Positions 1 through 10,769 of a DNA stretch of 64,000 nucleotides are shown piece by piece; within the stretch, counting starts at the first letter, position 1, and each line of letters opens with the position of its first letter. This stretch comes from Cydia pomonella. Its lineage: Eukaryota > Arthropoda > Insecta > Lepidoptera > Tortricidae. The stretch covers positions 186,001 through 250,000 of the forward strand of contig NW_026907807.1 of NCBI RefSeq assembly GCF_033807575.1, in the 5' to 3' direction. Position numbers and translations under genes: made by a program. The notes below the pieces were generated by a model. It was not told the DNA's origin and made no database searches. It was given only the letters and a program-made list of their open reading frames with translations.

Positions 1-62
1 CACCTTTGAATTTCTTCGCAGATGTATGCAGGTTTCCTCACGGTGTTTTCCTTCACCGAGAA
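1..62 (-). repeat. LINE/SINE tail fragment (CCTCACGATGTTTTCC motif)
   Basis: The first ~60 bases match, on the opposite strand, motifs seen at 12410-12440 and 45898-45950 in this window (GGTGAAGGAAAACATCGTGA and the following GAGGAAACCTGCATAC). It is the truncated edge of a dispersed retroelement tail. The rest lies outside the window. Confidence 0.6.
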
Positions 63-920
63 GATTTATGAAATTATATCGGTAAAATCTTTACTATCAA
101 GACCGTCCGCGACACAATAAGCTAGGTCTTAGTGGTCTTAACACAGGCGTCTATTCTTAATTGGTCTCAAATAAATATCTTTTCAAGTTTGCCCGGACTT
201 AGACCGCAGTCTTTAATAAAAATGATTTATTAAATAGCTACTGAATAGCCCCGTAATCATTCTGTCAAATAGCTTTTAGAAACATCTTAGTAACATTTAG
301 GAAAATAAGCGAACGGTCTTATTTAGCCGTAGCTTTTAAGAATAATTTAGTTAAGTTTAATAAAAAAAAAAAAAAAGTATAAATTTCACCATCTCTGGCC
401 AGATCTTTTATCCATAGCTCTGACATCTGGGCTACCGAGACTACACCGACATCTACCGTAAGAACGTTACACTTCTTAAACGGCTACAGGTTAGATGTCG
501 CTAGGGTGCTTCCTAAGGCCCTGACTGTGGAAATATTCGCTGTCATGGGCGTAGTCGCGGTATATCATATGGCAGAGCAATGGGCTAGTGATCTAGTATC
601 GCGAGTTGAATTCTTGCCTAAGTTGGTGAGTTTTTCCAATTTTAATATATTTTTAAGCTTAATTGCATTATACAAATTAGTTTTATTACTGAAACCAGCT
701 GTATTATCAATAAAACTCGCGTTTAAATTCCAAAGCGCAATATCCAAAAGCACTAAACAAACACGATATATCATCTTTTTTGTTAGTAATTTAAATTTAA
801 AGGAGTGTGTGAGTGTACAATTTTATTTAAATTATTACTGAGGCCTTGGTTGTATGTAAGAATATCCCATGATACTCATCCTGCAACACCGACGACGCTG
901 TGTGTGTCCCGTTTACCTAG
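63..920. other. AT-rich intergenic stretch, nothing recognised
   Basis: Contains a poly-A run near 360-375 and a 111-codon open frame at 506-841 that shows no domain, signal peptide or family likeness I recognise. The frame is probably chance. I see no exon I can support. Confidence 0.4.
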
Positions 921-1460
921 CTACACACGACAAGAACCATTCAAGTGGATGCCGGCAGACGGGCGTGGCCGGGGTAGGCCCAGACGGAGATGGCGGAATG
1001 TCCTGGATAGCTTTAAGAACTAGCCGGATGAACCACTAAATCATAATGTTGTGCCCGCTCGGTCTTTAAAAAGAGCGCTCCGATCTCGGTCAATCGGTCA
1101 AAGGAACTAGTTCGGTCTTTTAGTTCCTTTAGTTCACTTGCAATAATGAGGATGACTAGGTATGTGTCTTGCTCTCGCTCGCAAATAAACAGAGCGAGAG
1201 CGTGAGCGAGTGACTTTTTTGACCTTGACTCATTCCGATCATTCGCTCCCGACCGATTTGTTACTAGGTACCGACGTACCGACTACTGAACTAAAGGACC
1301 GAGACCGATTACGAGCGCGTAAGATGAACTAGTTCCTTTCGGTCCGTGGTGGGATTTCATTCCTTTTAGTTCTTCGGTCCTGACCGACTCAAGTCTACTA
1401 AATCAGGAACTCGTGGAAATCAAGGGAGGCCTTTGCCCAGCATTCAGACACTCAAATCGG
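921..1460 (+). mobile_element. RTE-like LINE 3' end, split by a MITE
   Basis: The 921-1022 segment reads as the arginine-rich C-terminal end of an RTE-type protein (GRGRPRRRWRNVLDSFKN). The RTE terminus resumes at about 1404-1460, where codons reading WKSRE-AFAQ match the WKARGEAFAQQWD ending of the copy at 32.85-33.24 kb, followed by an A-rich tail. The two parts are separated by an unrelated ~360-bp insertion. This is a dead 5'-truncated copy. Confidence 0.75.
1043..1405. mobile_element. MITE inserted in the RTE relic, 9-bp direct repeat at the edges
   Basis: ACTAAATCA occurs on both sides (near 1034-1042 and 1398-1406), as expected for an 8-9 bp target-site duplication of a hAT-like element. 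The body has repeated sub-terminal motifs (GGAACTAGTTC with flanking CGGTC, in both orientations) and a tract rich in GAGCGAGAGCG. No transposase codons are present, so it is non-autonomous. The assignment to hAT is inferred from the duplication length only. Confidence 0.55.
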
Positions 1461-1790
1461 TTAGGAAAAAAAAAAGTAACTTATACATTGTCATTGACGT
1501 CCTTTCTGATATAATAAAAAGGCCCCAACATTGGCCCGGGCGCCATGTTCCCCGCGACCGGAGGTTCATAAAAATACTACGTGACCACCGGAACCAGGTG
1601 AACGCTCGAGATTTAGGGCCCATTGTTGTTTCGGTCACTTCAGCGGATATTTTTATTGAAAGCTAGGGTTTTTGTAAGGCAACATGTAATGCGTAGAACG
1701 TGTATATTCACTGCTAAGCTACGCTCATATCCGTTCGCATACTCGTAGTTAAACATAACATAAATACAAATGCTCTTTGTAGCATATGTA
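1460..1790. other. Unassigned stretch
   Basis: A 77-codon plus-strand frame (1433-1666) starts inside the RTE tail and shows no recognisable domain. Nothing else is supportable here. Confidence 0.3.
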
Positions 1791-1794
1791 CAAC

Positions 1795-1937
1795 AGTCAA
1801 CCAATTTGAATCCTAGGCCACTATAGAACCTTGTCGCTTTAACTACTCTATACATGACATGCATCACTCAATAAGCACTGTCGTAGAAGTCGTTATGACA
1901 TGGTTCTATAGTGGCCTAGGAATCAAATTGGTTGACC
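1795..1937. repeat. Inverted repeat, ~35-bp arms, ~70-bp loop
   Basis: The arm at about 1796-1830 (starts GTCAACCAATTTGAATCC, ends CTATAGAACC) is mirrored at about 1902-1936 with one mismatch. It could be a short foldback MITE. No target-site duplication is visible. Confidence 0.75.
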
Positions 1938-1987
1938 GTACCTCATGTCACCATTTTTAAGGGTTGAGGTTAAACGAAGGGCGGTCT

Positions 1988-2290
1988 TATTGAAATGAAA
2001 TGAAATGAAATGAAAATCATTTATTTCGAGCTAAAAACTCATATAGTGTTAGTACATACAACAATTATTATTTATCTACCTATATATCTAAGTTAGTACA
2101 ATATAAACAAAACAATAAATACCTAAAACTACTTAACATAATCTATTTCGATGATGCGTTGGTCCGTTGGGTTCATGCAGTTGGTTCCAACACCTCATCA
2201 GTGGGCAGTCTACTCTGACGACAAATACGTCTTCGTCTTCGTCTTATTGCTAAGAAACGATCTCTTTTACCTTTGGGTAGCGGAAACAAT
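1988..2290 (-). mobile_element. LINE 3' UTR with TGAAA microsatellite tail
   Basis: Begins with about five TGAAA units, which would be the 3' tail on the minus strand. The body includes GCTAAGAAACGATCTCTT followed by ACCTTTGGGTAGC, which recurs at 36230-36280 (-) and 49805-49865 (+). These three tails therefore belong to one LINE group. No coding part remains. Confidence 0.6.
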
Positions 2291-2520
2291 TAATTCTTAG
2301 AATTAAATAGGTGCTGGAACATAAGATATGTAATCTAAGGAAACATGCAAAATCAATTATCATACAAATAGCCTTAAATAATACACATATAAATTGCACA
2401 TTCATCACATAAATAATCATCATCTCAGCTTATATAAGTGTAGCCAAATCTACATCTGTTCCGCTACCTACGTAATTTTTCTACTGATTTTTTGATGCAA
2501 TATTTTTTTCGTCCTCCAGC
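2290..2520. other. AT-rich, nothing recognised
   Basis: No open frame, repeat structure or RNA signal that I can support. Confidence 0.3.
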
Positions 2521-2521
2521 T

Positions 2522-2716
2522 TAGTACCCCTAGTGTAAATTTAATCGATAGCGAAACGTGACGTACGCGTTTGCGTTAAGTCTCATTTTGTATGGGTTTT
2601 TAAACAGCGCGCCAAGCGGGACGTTTTGGAAAGTCAAAAATCTCATACAAAATGACACTTAACGCAAACGCGTACGTCACGTTTCGCTGTCGAAAATATT
2701 TACACTAGGGGTACTG
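2522..2716. mobile_element. MITE with ~70-bp terminal inverted repeats
   Basis: The left arm starts TAGTACCCCTAGTGTAAAT at 2522 and runs to the CATTTTGTATG block near 2598. The right arm mirrors it from about 2640 to 2716 with few mismatches, including the shared ACGTACGCGTTTGCGTTAAG block. The ~45-bp centre is unrelated. The TA at the left edge suggests a Tc1/mariner-type target, which I cannot confirm at the right edge. Confidence 0.8.
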
Positions 2717-2939
2717 ATTTAGCGAAAATTAATGAAGTGCGTACAAATGGCGCCAACAGAAAAGTTTATTGAATTCATTAAAAAAATACTCAAAATTCAT
2801 TAGGAACGGATTTTAATGCGGTTTTCACATATCAATAAAATTATTCTAGAGGAAGATTTAAATGTATTATAATTTGTCAATATTTTGTGTAAGTACCCGT
2901 TCGATGCTGGGGAGGGTCGCTAGTTACTGAAAATTTAAC

Positions 2940-3666
2940 TCAAAGAAAGCGGGCTGATCAATCTTTGCGAGCAATTGTCCCAAGACTATAGGACATCAAC
3001 AGTCCAAACTGCAACTGCACAATCATTACCAGGACTCAGTCTACAAAATATCTAGGCATAATAATAGACTCACGACTTTCCTGGCACAACCATATTGAAC
3101 ATCTGAATGGCAGGATCAGGAAATTAATATGGATTTTCAAAATACTGAAACGTGTTGCTCCTACAGAATTACTAAAGCAAGTATACTTGTCTCTAGGCCA
3201 GTCTATAATTACCTATTGCATCCCAGTATGGGGCGGGGCTAATAAAACGAAACTTATAGAGGTAGAAAGGGCACAACGTAGTTTGCTTAAAGTCATATAT
3301 TCTAAACCTTTTAGATTCCCTACCACTGAATTATATAGGACTAGCGACCTCCACTCCGTAAGAAAACTCTATATAGAAGCTTTGCTTCTTAAACAACACA
3401 AGGCCATACAATTTGTGAATGACACCTTGACTCAACGTAGGAGAATACCCAATGTTGCTGAAATTCCATCTACCAAATCAAAATTCGCCCAACGCCAATT
3501 TCCAACTCAATCGGCTAAGTTATATAATTCTGTCAATAAAATACTTAACATTTACCCAATGCCATACCAAAAGTGCAGAGATAGAGTAAGATCATGGCTA
3601 AGAACACTAGATTATGAAGAAACGGAGGCACTGTTATTATGAATCCCACTCGCATACACATTCACA

Positions 3667-3732
<66 letters not shown>

Positions 3733-4060
3733 CTTACTCTTAAAATCTAATTTAATAGTGTTACCTATTGTTATAAAATATTATAGATCCTTAATTGTAA
3801 TAACACAATTAAATCGGGTCTGAAATTGTATACTTATTGTAAATTGTAATAGTAAATAATAATCAGATTTGTAAATTGTATATTAATTAAGTTAAGTACA
3901 GTTTGTTGTTTTTACCCTATTTCCTAATGGAAGAGCGGGGTCTCCCGACACAAGTATTGTTATACTTAATGGGAGATTCCAGCCCTTTATGTTATGTGTA
4001 TTATAAGTTAAGCCAAATAAACTATTTTGTATTTTGTATTTTGTATCAAGGTAAAGTAAC
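2940..4060 (+). mobile_element. CR1-like LINE, 3' part of RT and 3' UTR
   Basis: Codons before 3187 read KYLGIIIDSRLSWHNHIEHL, a typical post-palm segment of non-LTR reverse transcriptases. They continue in frame into a 151-codon stretch (3187-3642) with ITYCIPVWGGANKTKL and end in a stop at 3640-3642. A CA microsatellite and a ~330-bp UTR follow. The copy ends in three ATTTTGT-type units near 4025-4050, the short 3' repeats typical of this type. The catalytic palm motifs are missing, so it is 5'-truncated and inactive. The UTR (GGAAGAGCGG, then GTCTC) recurs at 36.0-36.13 kb. Confidence 0.85.
3660..3730 (+). repeat. (CA)n microsatellite
   Basis: About 30 CA units just after the LINE stop codon. 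It lies within the LINE 3' UTR. Confidence 0.95.
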
Positions 4061-4984
4061 TTAAATATCGTAGATAGCATATTTTGCTGAAAGAAGCCTT
4101 TACGTTATTTTTAAAAGTCAATAATTCTGCATTTAAAGATTTTCTAAGAATTACTTGCTTCGTCTGGGAATCGAACCGACGTAATAATTTTCTTGAAATT
4201 TGACTCAAACATTTTACGTTGTTCCTTTCTTTTAAAATACTATGTTACTTAAGAAGAATTATTATTTTTTGTCCATTCTTTCGATTGGCAACATAAAAAT
4301 AGGGGTGATTTTTTTTCACATACCTCCTGAGACCCAGAATCAATAATTTGTTTTTTTTTTTTTTATTTGGAATCCTTAGTTACATAATAAAAGATCAAAA
4401 TAGATTTTGGAATATGTACAAAAAACTCAAGGTCTTAGGAGGTTAAGCCGGTTCGATAACTCGTAAATTACAGTCCAGACTATTAACATCACAAATACTG
4501 TCTGCCAAACACATAGTTAAGTGGACACTTCTCCCTAGTTATCCACGTATATACTTCGATTTAAAAAAAAAAAGATGAAAGCTACCTTAATCATAAATAT
4601 CAATGTCCCCAGCAAAACTCCTGCAACATCCAGCTCCTATAGAAAGTTAATAAAAAGTTATAATGTGCTAAATTGAAAAACTTTGCTAAAGAAACTCATA
4701 CATATCTTGCAAGTTTAATAGATATCCAGAAAGGCTAGTTTCGCTTGAGGGTATTGATTTCTCTAGTCCATTCTGTATGCATTACGGGTGAAATTGCATA
4801 CGATTCTGCGCTTAAAGGACTTTTGGTCAATAGTGCTATGGGAAAGTTTCGGACATTTTATTTGTGTTGACTAGTGGTGTGACTTGGGAATATATTAGCT
4901 TTCTCTGAAATATTCCCTATACAAAATAATACTGCATTTAAGATTAACATATCGCCTTAGTAAAATAATTAAACCTTTCCAAAA
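4061..4984. other. AT-rich intergenic stretch
   Basis: Holds homopolymer A and T runs and a weak inverted pair (CCTCCTGAGACC near 4324, GGTCTTAGGAGG near 4430) that may be the ends of a ~120-bp degenerate MITE. No gene seen. Confidence 0.35.
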
Positions 4985-4985
4985 A

Positions 4986-5060
4986 TGTCCCACAGTAAGG
5001 TCAAAAAGGTTTGTGTTGTAGATACCTACTCAAGTAAATGATATATATAATATACAAATA
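4986..5060 (-). repeat. S1 SINE, 3' tail fragment
   Basis: Matches the tail of the S1 family read backwards (TCCCACAGTAAGCTCAATAA in other copies). The tRNA-like head is absent. Confidence 0.6.
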
Positions 5061-5089
5061 CTTATAACACAACTCAAGAACAAGGTTGT

Positions 5090-5405
5090 TCTGTGTTTGA
5101 GCACTGACCTCCTGGATGCTTCGGGCGTTCGGCCCTACGCGGAGCTCGGCTCCGGCCTTCACATTTAGATATTTGCATTCTTGATGTTTTGTGTTTGCGC
5201 TCTGACCTCCTGGACGCTTCGGGCATTCGGCCCTACACGGAGCTCGGCTTTCGGCTTTCACATTTAAATATTTGTACTCTTTTTTTGTGTTTGAGAACTG
5301 ATCTCCTGGACCTGGACGGTTCGGGCCTTAGGCCCTACGCGGAGATCGGCTTTCGGCCTTCCTATTTAGACAGTTTTGCTATTGTTCTTTGTTTGAGCAA
5401 TAACC
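5090..5405 (+). repeat. GC-rich ~100-bp tandem repeat, three units plus a partial
   Basis: Units begin near 5093, 5193, 5287 and (partial) 5390 with TGTTTGAGCACTGACCTCCT or close variants. They share CGGCCCTACGCGGAGCTCGG and then a TTCACATTTA-like end. Units differ by substitutions and a short internal duplication, so the array is not fresh. Open frames across it (5001-5261 and 5189-5494) are by-products of GC content. Confidence 0.85.
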
Positions 5406-5990
5406 ACCAAGGTATATATTTACATTATTTAAGCTTATCTCAAGGTCTACAGGTCACAGAGCCCCTAGGATATTTATCTGTAAGTTGGAGGTGATGTCAA
5501 GACTGTCAACATTGTGAACATTCGTGGGTCGGCAACATGCATGCGTTCCTCTAGTGTCAATCTTCCTAGTCTTTGAAAAGAAAAGTATCCACTTTTTATC
5601 AGATTTTTTTCCGGTATTTCCCATCACTACCGAAAAACGGTCAAAGCCTTTATTGAGTCCGAGTAAAGATATGCAGGAGTGAGTTCTTTAAACCGTCTGT
5701 ACGAATAATTGTGAGTTACGTCTGTGAAATCTGTCTGCATGGGGAGTTGAAGCTTTTCAATAAAACGGCTACTTTAAGTTTGTCTGTGAGTATTTTGCAG
5801 TTATCTATAGGAATTTATACGAGTAGTATATCAAGCCATTTCCGTCACTACAAAAAAAGCGGCAAATTATAAATGTAGGCGCAAAGGTTTATCGTTCCAT
5901 AGCGCATAGCAAACTTAAATTTTGTGTCTTTTTCTACTGACAAAGTTATTTCACAGAAATTTACATCTTGGTAATCAGCATTTTTAACAA
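5406..5990. other. Unassigned stretch
   Basis: Near 5520-5560 is a short piece resembling SINE D (GGGTCGGCAACATGCATGCG). Otherwise nothing recognised. Confidence 0.3.
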
Positions 5991-5991
5991 T

Positions 5992-6238
5992 TTAGATTTT
6001 TGGTACAAGCTTTTATCGCTAGCTGTACTCTTTTTGGAGTGGCAACTATCGAGACAATTCTGAAAGACCCAAAAACAGGTTGCGTTGTTATTGTTCCTAT
6101 GGCCATCTCCTGTCTCCATCATCAGATCAGCTCGATTGTACGATAATATTGCATTGTCCCCCAACATACATATGTTCTTTTACAAATTTTCATCTTCATT
6201 GGAAGTCGGTAAGTGGATCAAATTTAACTTTCCAAATT
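5992..6238 (+). repeat. Dispersed repeat family A, left part
   Basis: Begins with ATTTTTGGTACAAGCTTTTA and continues through CTCCTGTCTCCATCATCAGA and TAATATTGCATTGTC. The same order is found at 10180-10497 and 30165-30450. This copy is interrupted at about 6238 by a Jockey-like LINE, and its tail reappears at 7773-7815. The class of family A is unknown to me; it lacks coding capacity. Confidence 0.75.
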
Positions 6239-7772
6239 AGATTTTATATCGGACAGCTAACAAACGTAGAGACGGCCAGGCTGGTATACTTTAGTTACTT
6301 CCATAGTGTTATGTCGTATGGAATTCTGTTGTGGGGAAAAGCGGCAGACATTCAGACAATATTTGTACTGCAAAAGCGAGCTGTACGTTCCATCTATGGA
6401 CTGGGCGCTCGAGTATCCCTAAGAGAGAAATTTAAAGATGCAAGCATTCTTACCGTTGCATCTCAATACATACTTGAGAATATTATGTATGTTCGGAAAA
6501 ACATTAACGAATTCAAGCTTAACAGTGATATCCATAACTATGACACTAGAAACAAGCATAAACTTGCTGTGCCCGCCCTCCGCCTCCGTAAGGTTAGTAC
6601 GTCTTTCGTCGGGAACTGTACACGTTTTTATAACAAAGTTCCCACTGATATAGTGAATTTGCCTCTTAACAAATTTAAGTCACACGTTAAGAGCTCTTTG
6701 TTAAGTAAGGCGTATTATGCTGTGAATGATTTCATAGATGATAAGGATGCCTTTAAGCCAGTAGCTTGATCTTGATAGTATGATAAAAATGTCAGTAATA
6801 GTGTTTTCGTTTTCTTCCTGTGAAATAACCATACTAGCGTCCAGTAGAACTGACACAAGAGAACATCATGTTCTCGTTTGATTGTATTATTTTAGTTTTG
6901 GACACTTAGAGACCTTATACACCTCTAAGATTTTATTTTATTTTAAATTTTATTTTATTTTAAATTTCATTTTATTTTAATACCTATTTTAATGATTTGG
7001 ACACTTAGAGACCTGTACATCTCTAAGTCAATTTAAATTTATAATTTAGTTTTATAGGTAGGCACTCCTTATGAATAATATGTAGTCGCGTTTATGTGGC
7101 GCTATGCCGTCTTTAATGTAACTTACAAGCACAAATGTTGTATCTCACATTTTTTTTAAATTATATTTATATTAATACAACCCGGCAGCTTGAACATGTC
7201 ATGCTCGCTTAAAAGTCTTTACTTACGGTGGCGTCGTTGATCGGGTCGCCACTTTCCCGAATGAAGGTTGAGGGAGGCGATGGCTGAGATACACGTCATA
7301 CTCGTGAACGGGTGCTGTTTGTGGAGACCGGTCTGTTTAAGCTTACACGGGGTACAGGTTATGTTAAAGTATGTAACTTTACTTTTGAGTGACATTAACG
7401 TGAGACACTTCATTCGGTTCTTGTCTGTTTTAATTTTTTTGTCTTTTAATTATTTATATAAGAATTCAAGCCTTGGCGACCCTCTACATCTCTAAGGATA
7501 ATTTAATATATATTTTTATATTTTATCTCTGACACGTAGAGACTTATACATCTCTAAAGAATTTTAGTATTTTATGGTTTTATTTTTTTATCATAGTTTT
7601 TTTTGTGTAATTTGACATTTAGAGACAGTATACATCTCTAATAAAGTATTTATTATTTCATAGATTCGATATTTGTAATTGTTTTTTTTTTTAATTTATT
7701 GTTTGTAAAAATGGACATGTAAAAGTGCCCCTGTGGCCTATTTGCTGAATAAATGTTTGATATTTGATATTT
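6239..7772 (+). mobile_element. Jockey-like LINE, 5'-truncated, ~1-kb 3' UTR
   Basis: The frame from about 6240 to the TGA at 6767-6769 encodes the C-terminal part of a Jockey-type RT (LVYFSYFHSVMSYGILLWG, ending near NDFIDDKDAF). The first ~50 residues of the open frame starting at 6080 come from family A, so the apparent protein is a chimera. The UTR holds several copies of a ~28-nt stem-loop and ends with AATAAATGTTTG and TTTGATA repeats near 7745-7770. Endonuclease and palm domains are absent. This is a dead copy nested in family A. Confidence 0.85.
6897..7645 (+). repeat. Five imperfect copies of a short hairpin in the LINE 3' UTR
   Basis: GACACTTAGAGACCTTATAC followed by ACCTCTAAG or variants near 6900, 6998, 7466, 7530 and 7612. 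Most can fold TTAGAGA against TCTCTAA. They could be RT recognition structures duplicated within the UTR. Confidence 0.6.
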
Positions 7773-7815
7773 GATATATACTTACATTGCAAATTAAATA
7801 AAAGCTTGTAAAAAG
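7773..7815 (+). repeat. Family A, right tail (after the nested LINE)
   Basis: AAATTAAATAAAAGCTTGTA matches the family A tail at 10465-10495 (AAGTTAAATAAAAGCTTATA). Confidence 0.65.
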
Positions 7816-8425
7816 CTCTTGATGGTGCCTTCCTCTTCTTCTTGGTTCATGGTTCTTTGGTTGGTTCTTTTTCTTCTTGGTTGTGGTTGGTGATGGCTTC
7901 CAGTTTTACAAATTTTTTTTAAGTTCGTACTCAGTAATATTTTTGTTACCAATCAGAAAAAAGACCCAAAAACAGGTACCGGCTACCAATGGATAGGCTT
8001 ACTATTATCAACTAATATTCAGACATTCCCAAATACTGTTGAATTTATTTTTGTAACAAAATCCATCATCCCCATCCTTACCTCTTTTCCAAAAGTCCTT
8101 TGTATTTTCAATCCGAACAAAGCTTAATAAAACCATGCCGGCGGGCTGCGAATACACAAACATCAAATAAGTATATGAATATACGAACTCCAAATATATA
8201 AGTATACGGCAAACATATCCGATATCGGCAATATTTATAAGCCACAGCAAACGTGTATTTATGTAAAAAGCCGTATTTCAGGACGCACCTCACGGCCGGC
8301 TATTTATTTAGGTTCGTTGTGTGGTTCAAACAGGAAAACGAATGGTTTCTGAATTTAAATATGAATTTTAGGAAGATCATTTGACAGCTTCTGAAATATG
8401 TTATACTTCCATCATCAAGTATATG
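7816..8425. other. Unassigned stretch with pyrimidine-rich start
   Basis: 7816-7900 is TTC/TTGG-rich low-complexity DNA. AAAGACCCAAAAACAGGT (near 7969-7986) repeats a family A segment at 6063-6080. No gene seen. Confidence 0.35.
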
Positions 8426-8427
8426 TT

Positions 8428-8650
8428 GACGACCGGTCTGGCCTAGTGGGCAGTGACCCTGCCTATGAAGCCGATGGTCCTAGGTTCGAATCCTGGTAAG
8501 GTAATCCAGATATTTGTTCCTGAGTCATGGGTGTATTCTCTGTAAATAAGTTATGTTTCTCCTCGCCTAGTACCCATAGCACAAGCTTTGTTTAGTTTGG
8601 GGCTAGGTCGATCTATGTAAGATAGTCTCGAAATATTTATTTATTATAAG
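8428..8650 (+). mobile_element. S1 SINE, tail type 2
   Basis: tRNA-like head with A box TGGCCTAGTGG and B box GGTTCGAATCC. The tail reads AGTTTGGGGCTAGGTCGATC then TATTTATTTA. The same tail is found at 23631-23862, while other S1 copies carry a different tail. Confidence 0.85.
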
Positions 8651-8654
8651 TATG

Positions 8655-9349
8655 AAAAGAGAACAATGCAATGTTTTTTGTTTTTTGTTGTTGTTTTCAA
8701 ATAGGTCTTGTTAATTAACTTAAACGTTTTCGACAGAGCATCCCTAGTGCGCAAAACGTTCAAGTTGATAAACAAAACGAAGTGCGGGTAGTTCGAAAAA
8801 ATCGCGCGGCTGACAATGTTGATGTCTACGTCTTCTCCGCACTGGGACAACGCCGTCCTCGAAACGTCGGAGGTAAACTTAAAATCTAATACGCGATTAA
8901 GTCCCGGTTCTATAAGTTAATTAGGTTAAACCATGCGTCATCGTGGACAGCCACTGCCTCACCCAGGGTTTTCCTGCAGTGGTTGCGGTCTTCAGCCTCC
9001 TTTTCTCAGTTGGTGGGATTGATCCGAAAGGACAATATGTCTCGGTTTGCACTATCCTTAAAACGGAGCATTGGTCGCCCAACCGGTCGTTTAGCGTGCA
9101 AAGGAAAATAATAAGCAAGATTCCAAGCATTTTAAAACATATTTAAAACCGGTTATTTATTCCAAGCGAAGGGGAAAACGGTCAACAGACGACTATCATG
9201 ATATCATTGTATTTTTAGTCAGCTATGTATGACAAAAAAAATCATGCGTAAATGAAATGTACACTCTAGTTACTCATATTTTGTGAAATAAGAATTGAGA
9301 CGCCATTTACAACACACTTTTATATTATCACATTTAAACGCGTATACAT
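8655..9349. other. Unassigned stretch
   Basis: Short overlapping open frames on both strands (8644-9146) have no recognisable domain. A cleaner, moderately GC-balanced block at 8935-9090 may be part of an old element, but I cannot name it. Confidence 0.3.
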
Positions 9350-10135
9350 GTTAATTCTTTAAAGAATATTGCAAAAATAAAAAGCTTGACAATCCGCCGC
9401 CGCTTATATAGGTCGCTGGTAACTCGTAACGCGCGATGTATGCAGAGCAGCGCCATCTACCATGAAATTGAGTAAACTTTCTTGCTTGCCGCAACATACT
9501 CCCGCCTAAAGGATAACAGAATCCTTTCTTCTCACATCTGGTAGTGGGCAGAGCTTCGAAATCGATCGGGTCAGCACTCCAGTTCCTGTGCGGATGTCGT
9601 AGACTCTTGTCACGTTGTCTTTTCCAGGATGTTTCTGTAAAACTATACCTAGTAGCCATTTACTAGGAGGTAATCTATGATCCTTAATTAGTACTATATC
9701 TCCGACGTTAAACTCTTGTTTTCTGATTTTTCACTTCGGTCTCTGTTGTAATCTTGTTTATTTATTCGTATGGCATTTACAGAGTCGCTTAATTATGAAT
9801 TATAATACAATATCTAAGTTCTTCACCCATTGGGCAGCGTAATCTTGTTAGGAATTCCGTTTGCCATTTTCTCCAAAATATTTGTAGCATTTTTTGAATG
9901 TTTTGCCATCTCGATAATGAATTTGTCTTATTTTGTGTCAAATCTCTCTCTGGAATGGTGACTAATGGTTCTCTAACAAGAAAATGTGCTGGTGTCAGCA
10001 GCTCTAGGTCATCAGGATGATCGCTCAATGGTGATAAAGGTCTTGAGTTCAGACAAGCTTCGACCTGGTTCAAGAGAGTTGTAAATTCTTCCAAGGAAGG
10101 TGTAGCACTTCTATCAATACGTGAAAATTGTAAAG
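9350..10135 (-). mobile_element. BEL/Pao LTR retrotransposon relic (integrase C-terminus and possible LTR edge)
   Basis: On the minus strand, 10135 to about 9800 encodes an integrase segment recognisable from LNSRPLSPLSDHPDDLELLT, LTPAHFLVREPL and RWQNIQKMLQIFWRKW, typical of BEL/Pao pol. The frame then shifts and the end of pol (VGDIVLIKDHRLPPSKWLLG, then a CPLP-like end) lies at about 9690-9540. A purine-rich tract precedes TGTTGCGGCAAGC near 9495, which could be an LTR start with a TATATAAG box near 9405. The copy is frameshifted and lacks protease, RT and most of integrase. Confidence 0.8.
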
Positions 10136-10164
10136 AAAACAGTATATTTAAACGAAAGAAACAC

Positions 10165-10497
10165 ACATAAGTTTTGGCAAAAATTTCATTTTTGGTACAA
10201 GCTTTTACCGCTGACTGTACTTTTCTTTCCACAGGCAACTAATACTCATCTAGACATTTCTTCGACACAATTAGTTTGCGTTGTTTTATCACAGAGTTCA
10301 CATGGCCACCTCCTGTGTCTATCATCAGATCAACTACATGACATATTGCATTATCATCCGATTTATATTATGTATGGAAAATTTCAGCTATTATGCAGGA
10401 AATCGGAAAGTGGGTCAGATTTGACCCACACTAACACACATACATACATATACTAACAGGCCAAGTTAAATAAAAGCTTATAAAAATAAAGAGGTAC
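10165..10497 (+). repeat. Dispersed repeat family A, near-complete copy
   Basis: Runs from ATTTTTGGTACAAGCTTTTA (near 10188) to GTTAAATAAAAGCTTATAAA (near 10490). It abuts the truncated edge of the BEL/Pao pol relic. Its start contains TTTCTTTCCACAGGCAACT, which looks like a 3' splice site. Confidence 0.8.
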
Positions 10498-10522
10498 CCT
10501 ACTCTTAGTGTTGTATTACTTT

Positions 10523-10769
10523 GAGGACCGGTCTGGCCTCGTAGGTAGTGACCCTGCCTATGAAGCCGATGGTCGCGAGTTCAAACCCTGGTAAGGGCAT
10601 TTATTCGTGTGATGAGCATGGATATTTGTTCCTGAGTCATGGGTGTTTACTATGTATTTAAGTATTTATAAATATTTATATATAATATATATCGTTGTCT
10701 AACTACCCTCAACACAATCCTTATTGAGCTTACTGTGGGACTTTGTGTAATAATGTCCTATAATATTTA
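10523..10769 (+). mobile_element. S1 SINE, tail type 1
   Basis: Has the S1 head (CTGGCCTCGTAGGTAGTGAC; A box weakened) and tail type 1 (CACAATCCTTATTGAGCTTA, then TAATGTCCTATAATATTT). It is followed at once by a SINE D piece. Confidence 0.85.

Noticed and set aside
506..841. 111-codon open frame, plus strand
   Set aside because: No recognisable domain, AT-biased codons, no splice or start context that stands out, and overlapping open frames on the other strand.
8470..8520. tRNA genes suggested by A and B boxes in S1 SINEs
   Set aside because: The head lacks a full cloverleaf and is followed by SINE tails; many copies share it. These are SINEs, not tRNA genes.
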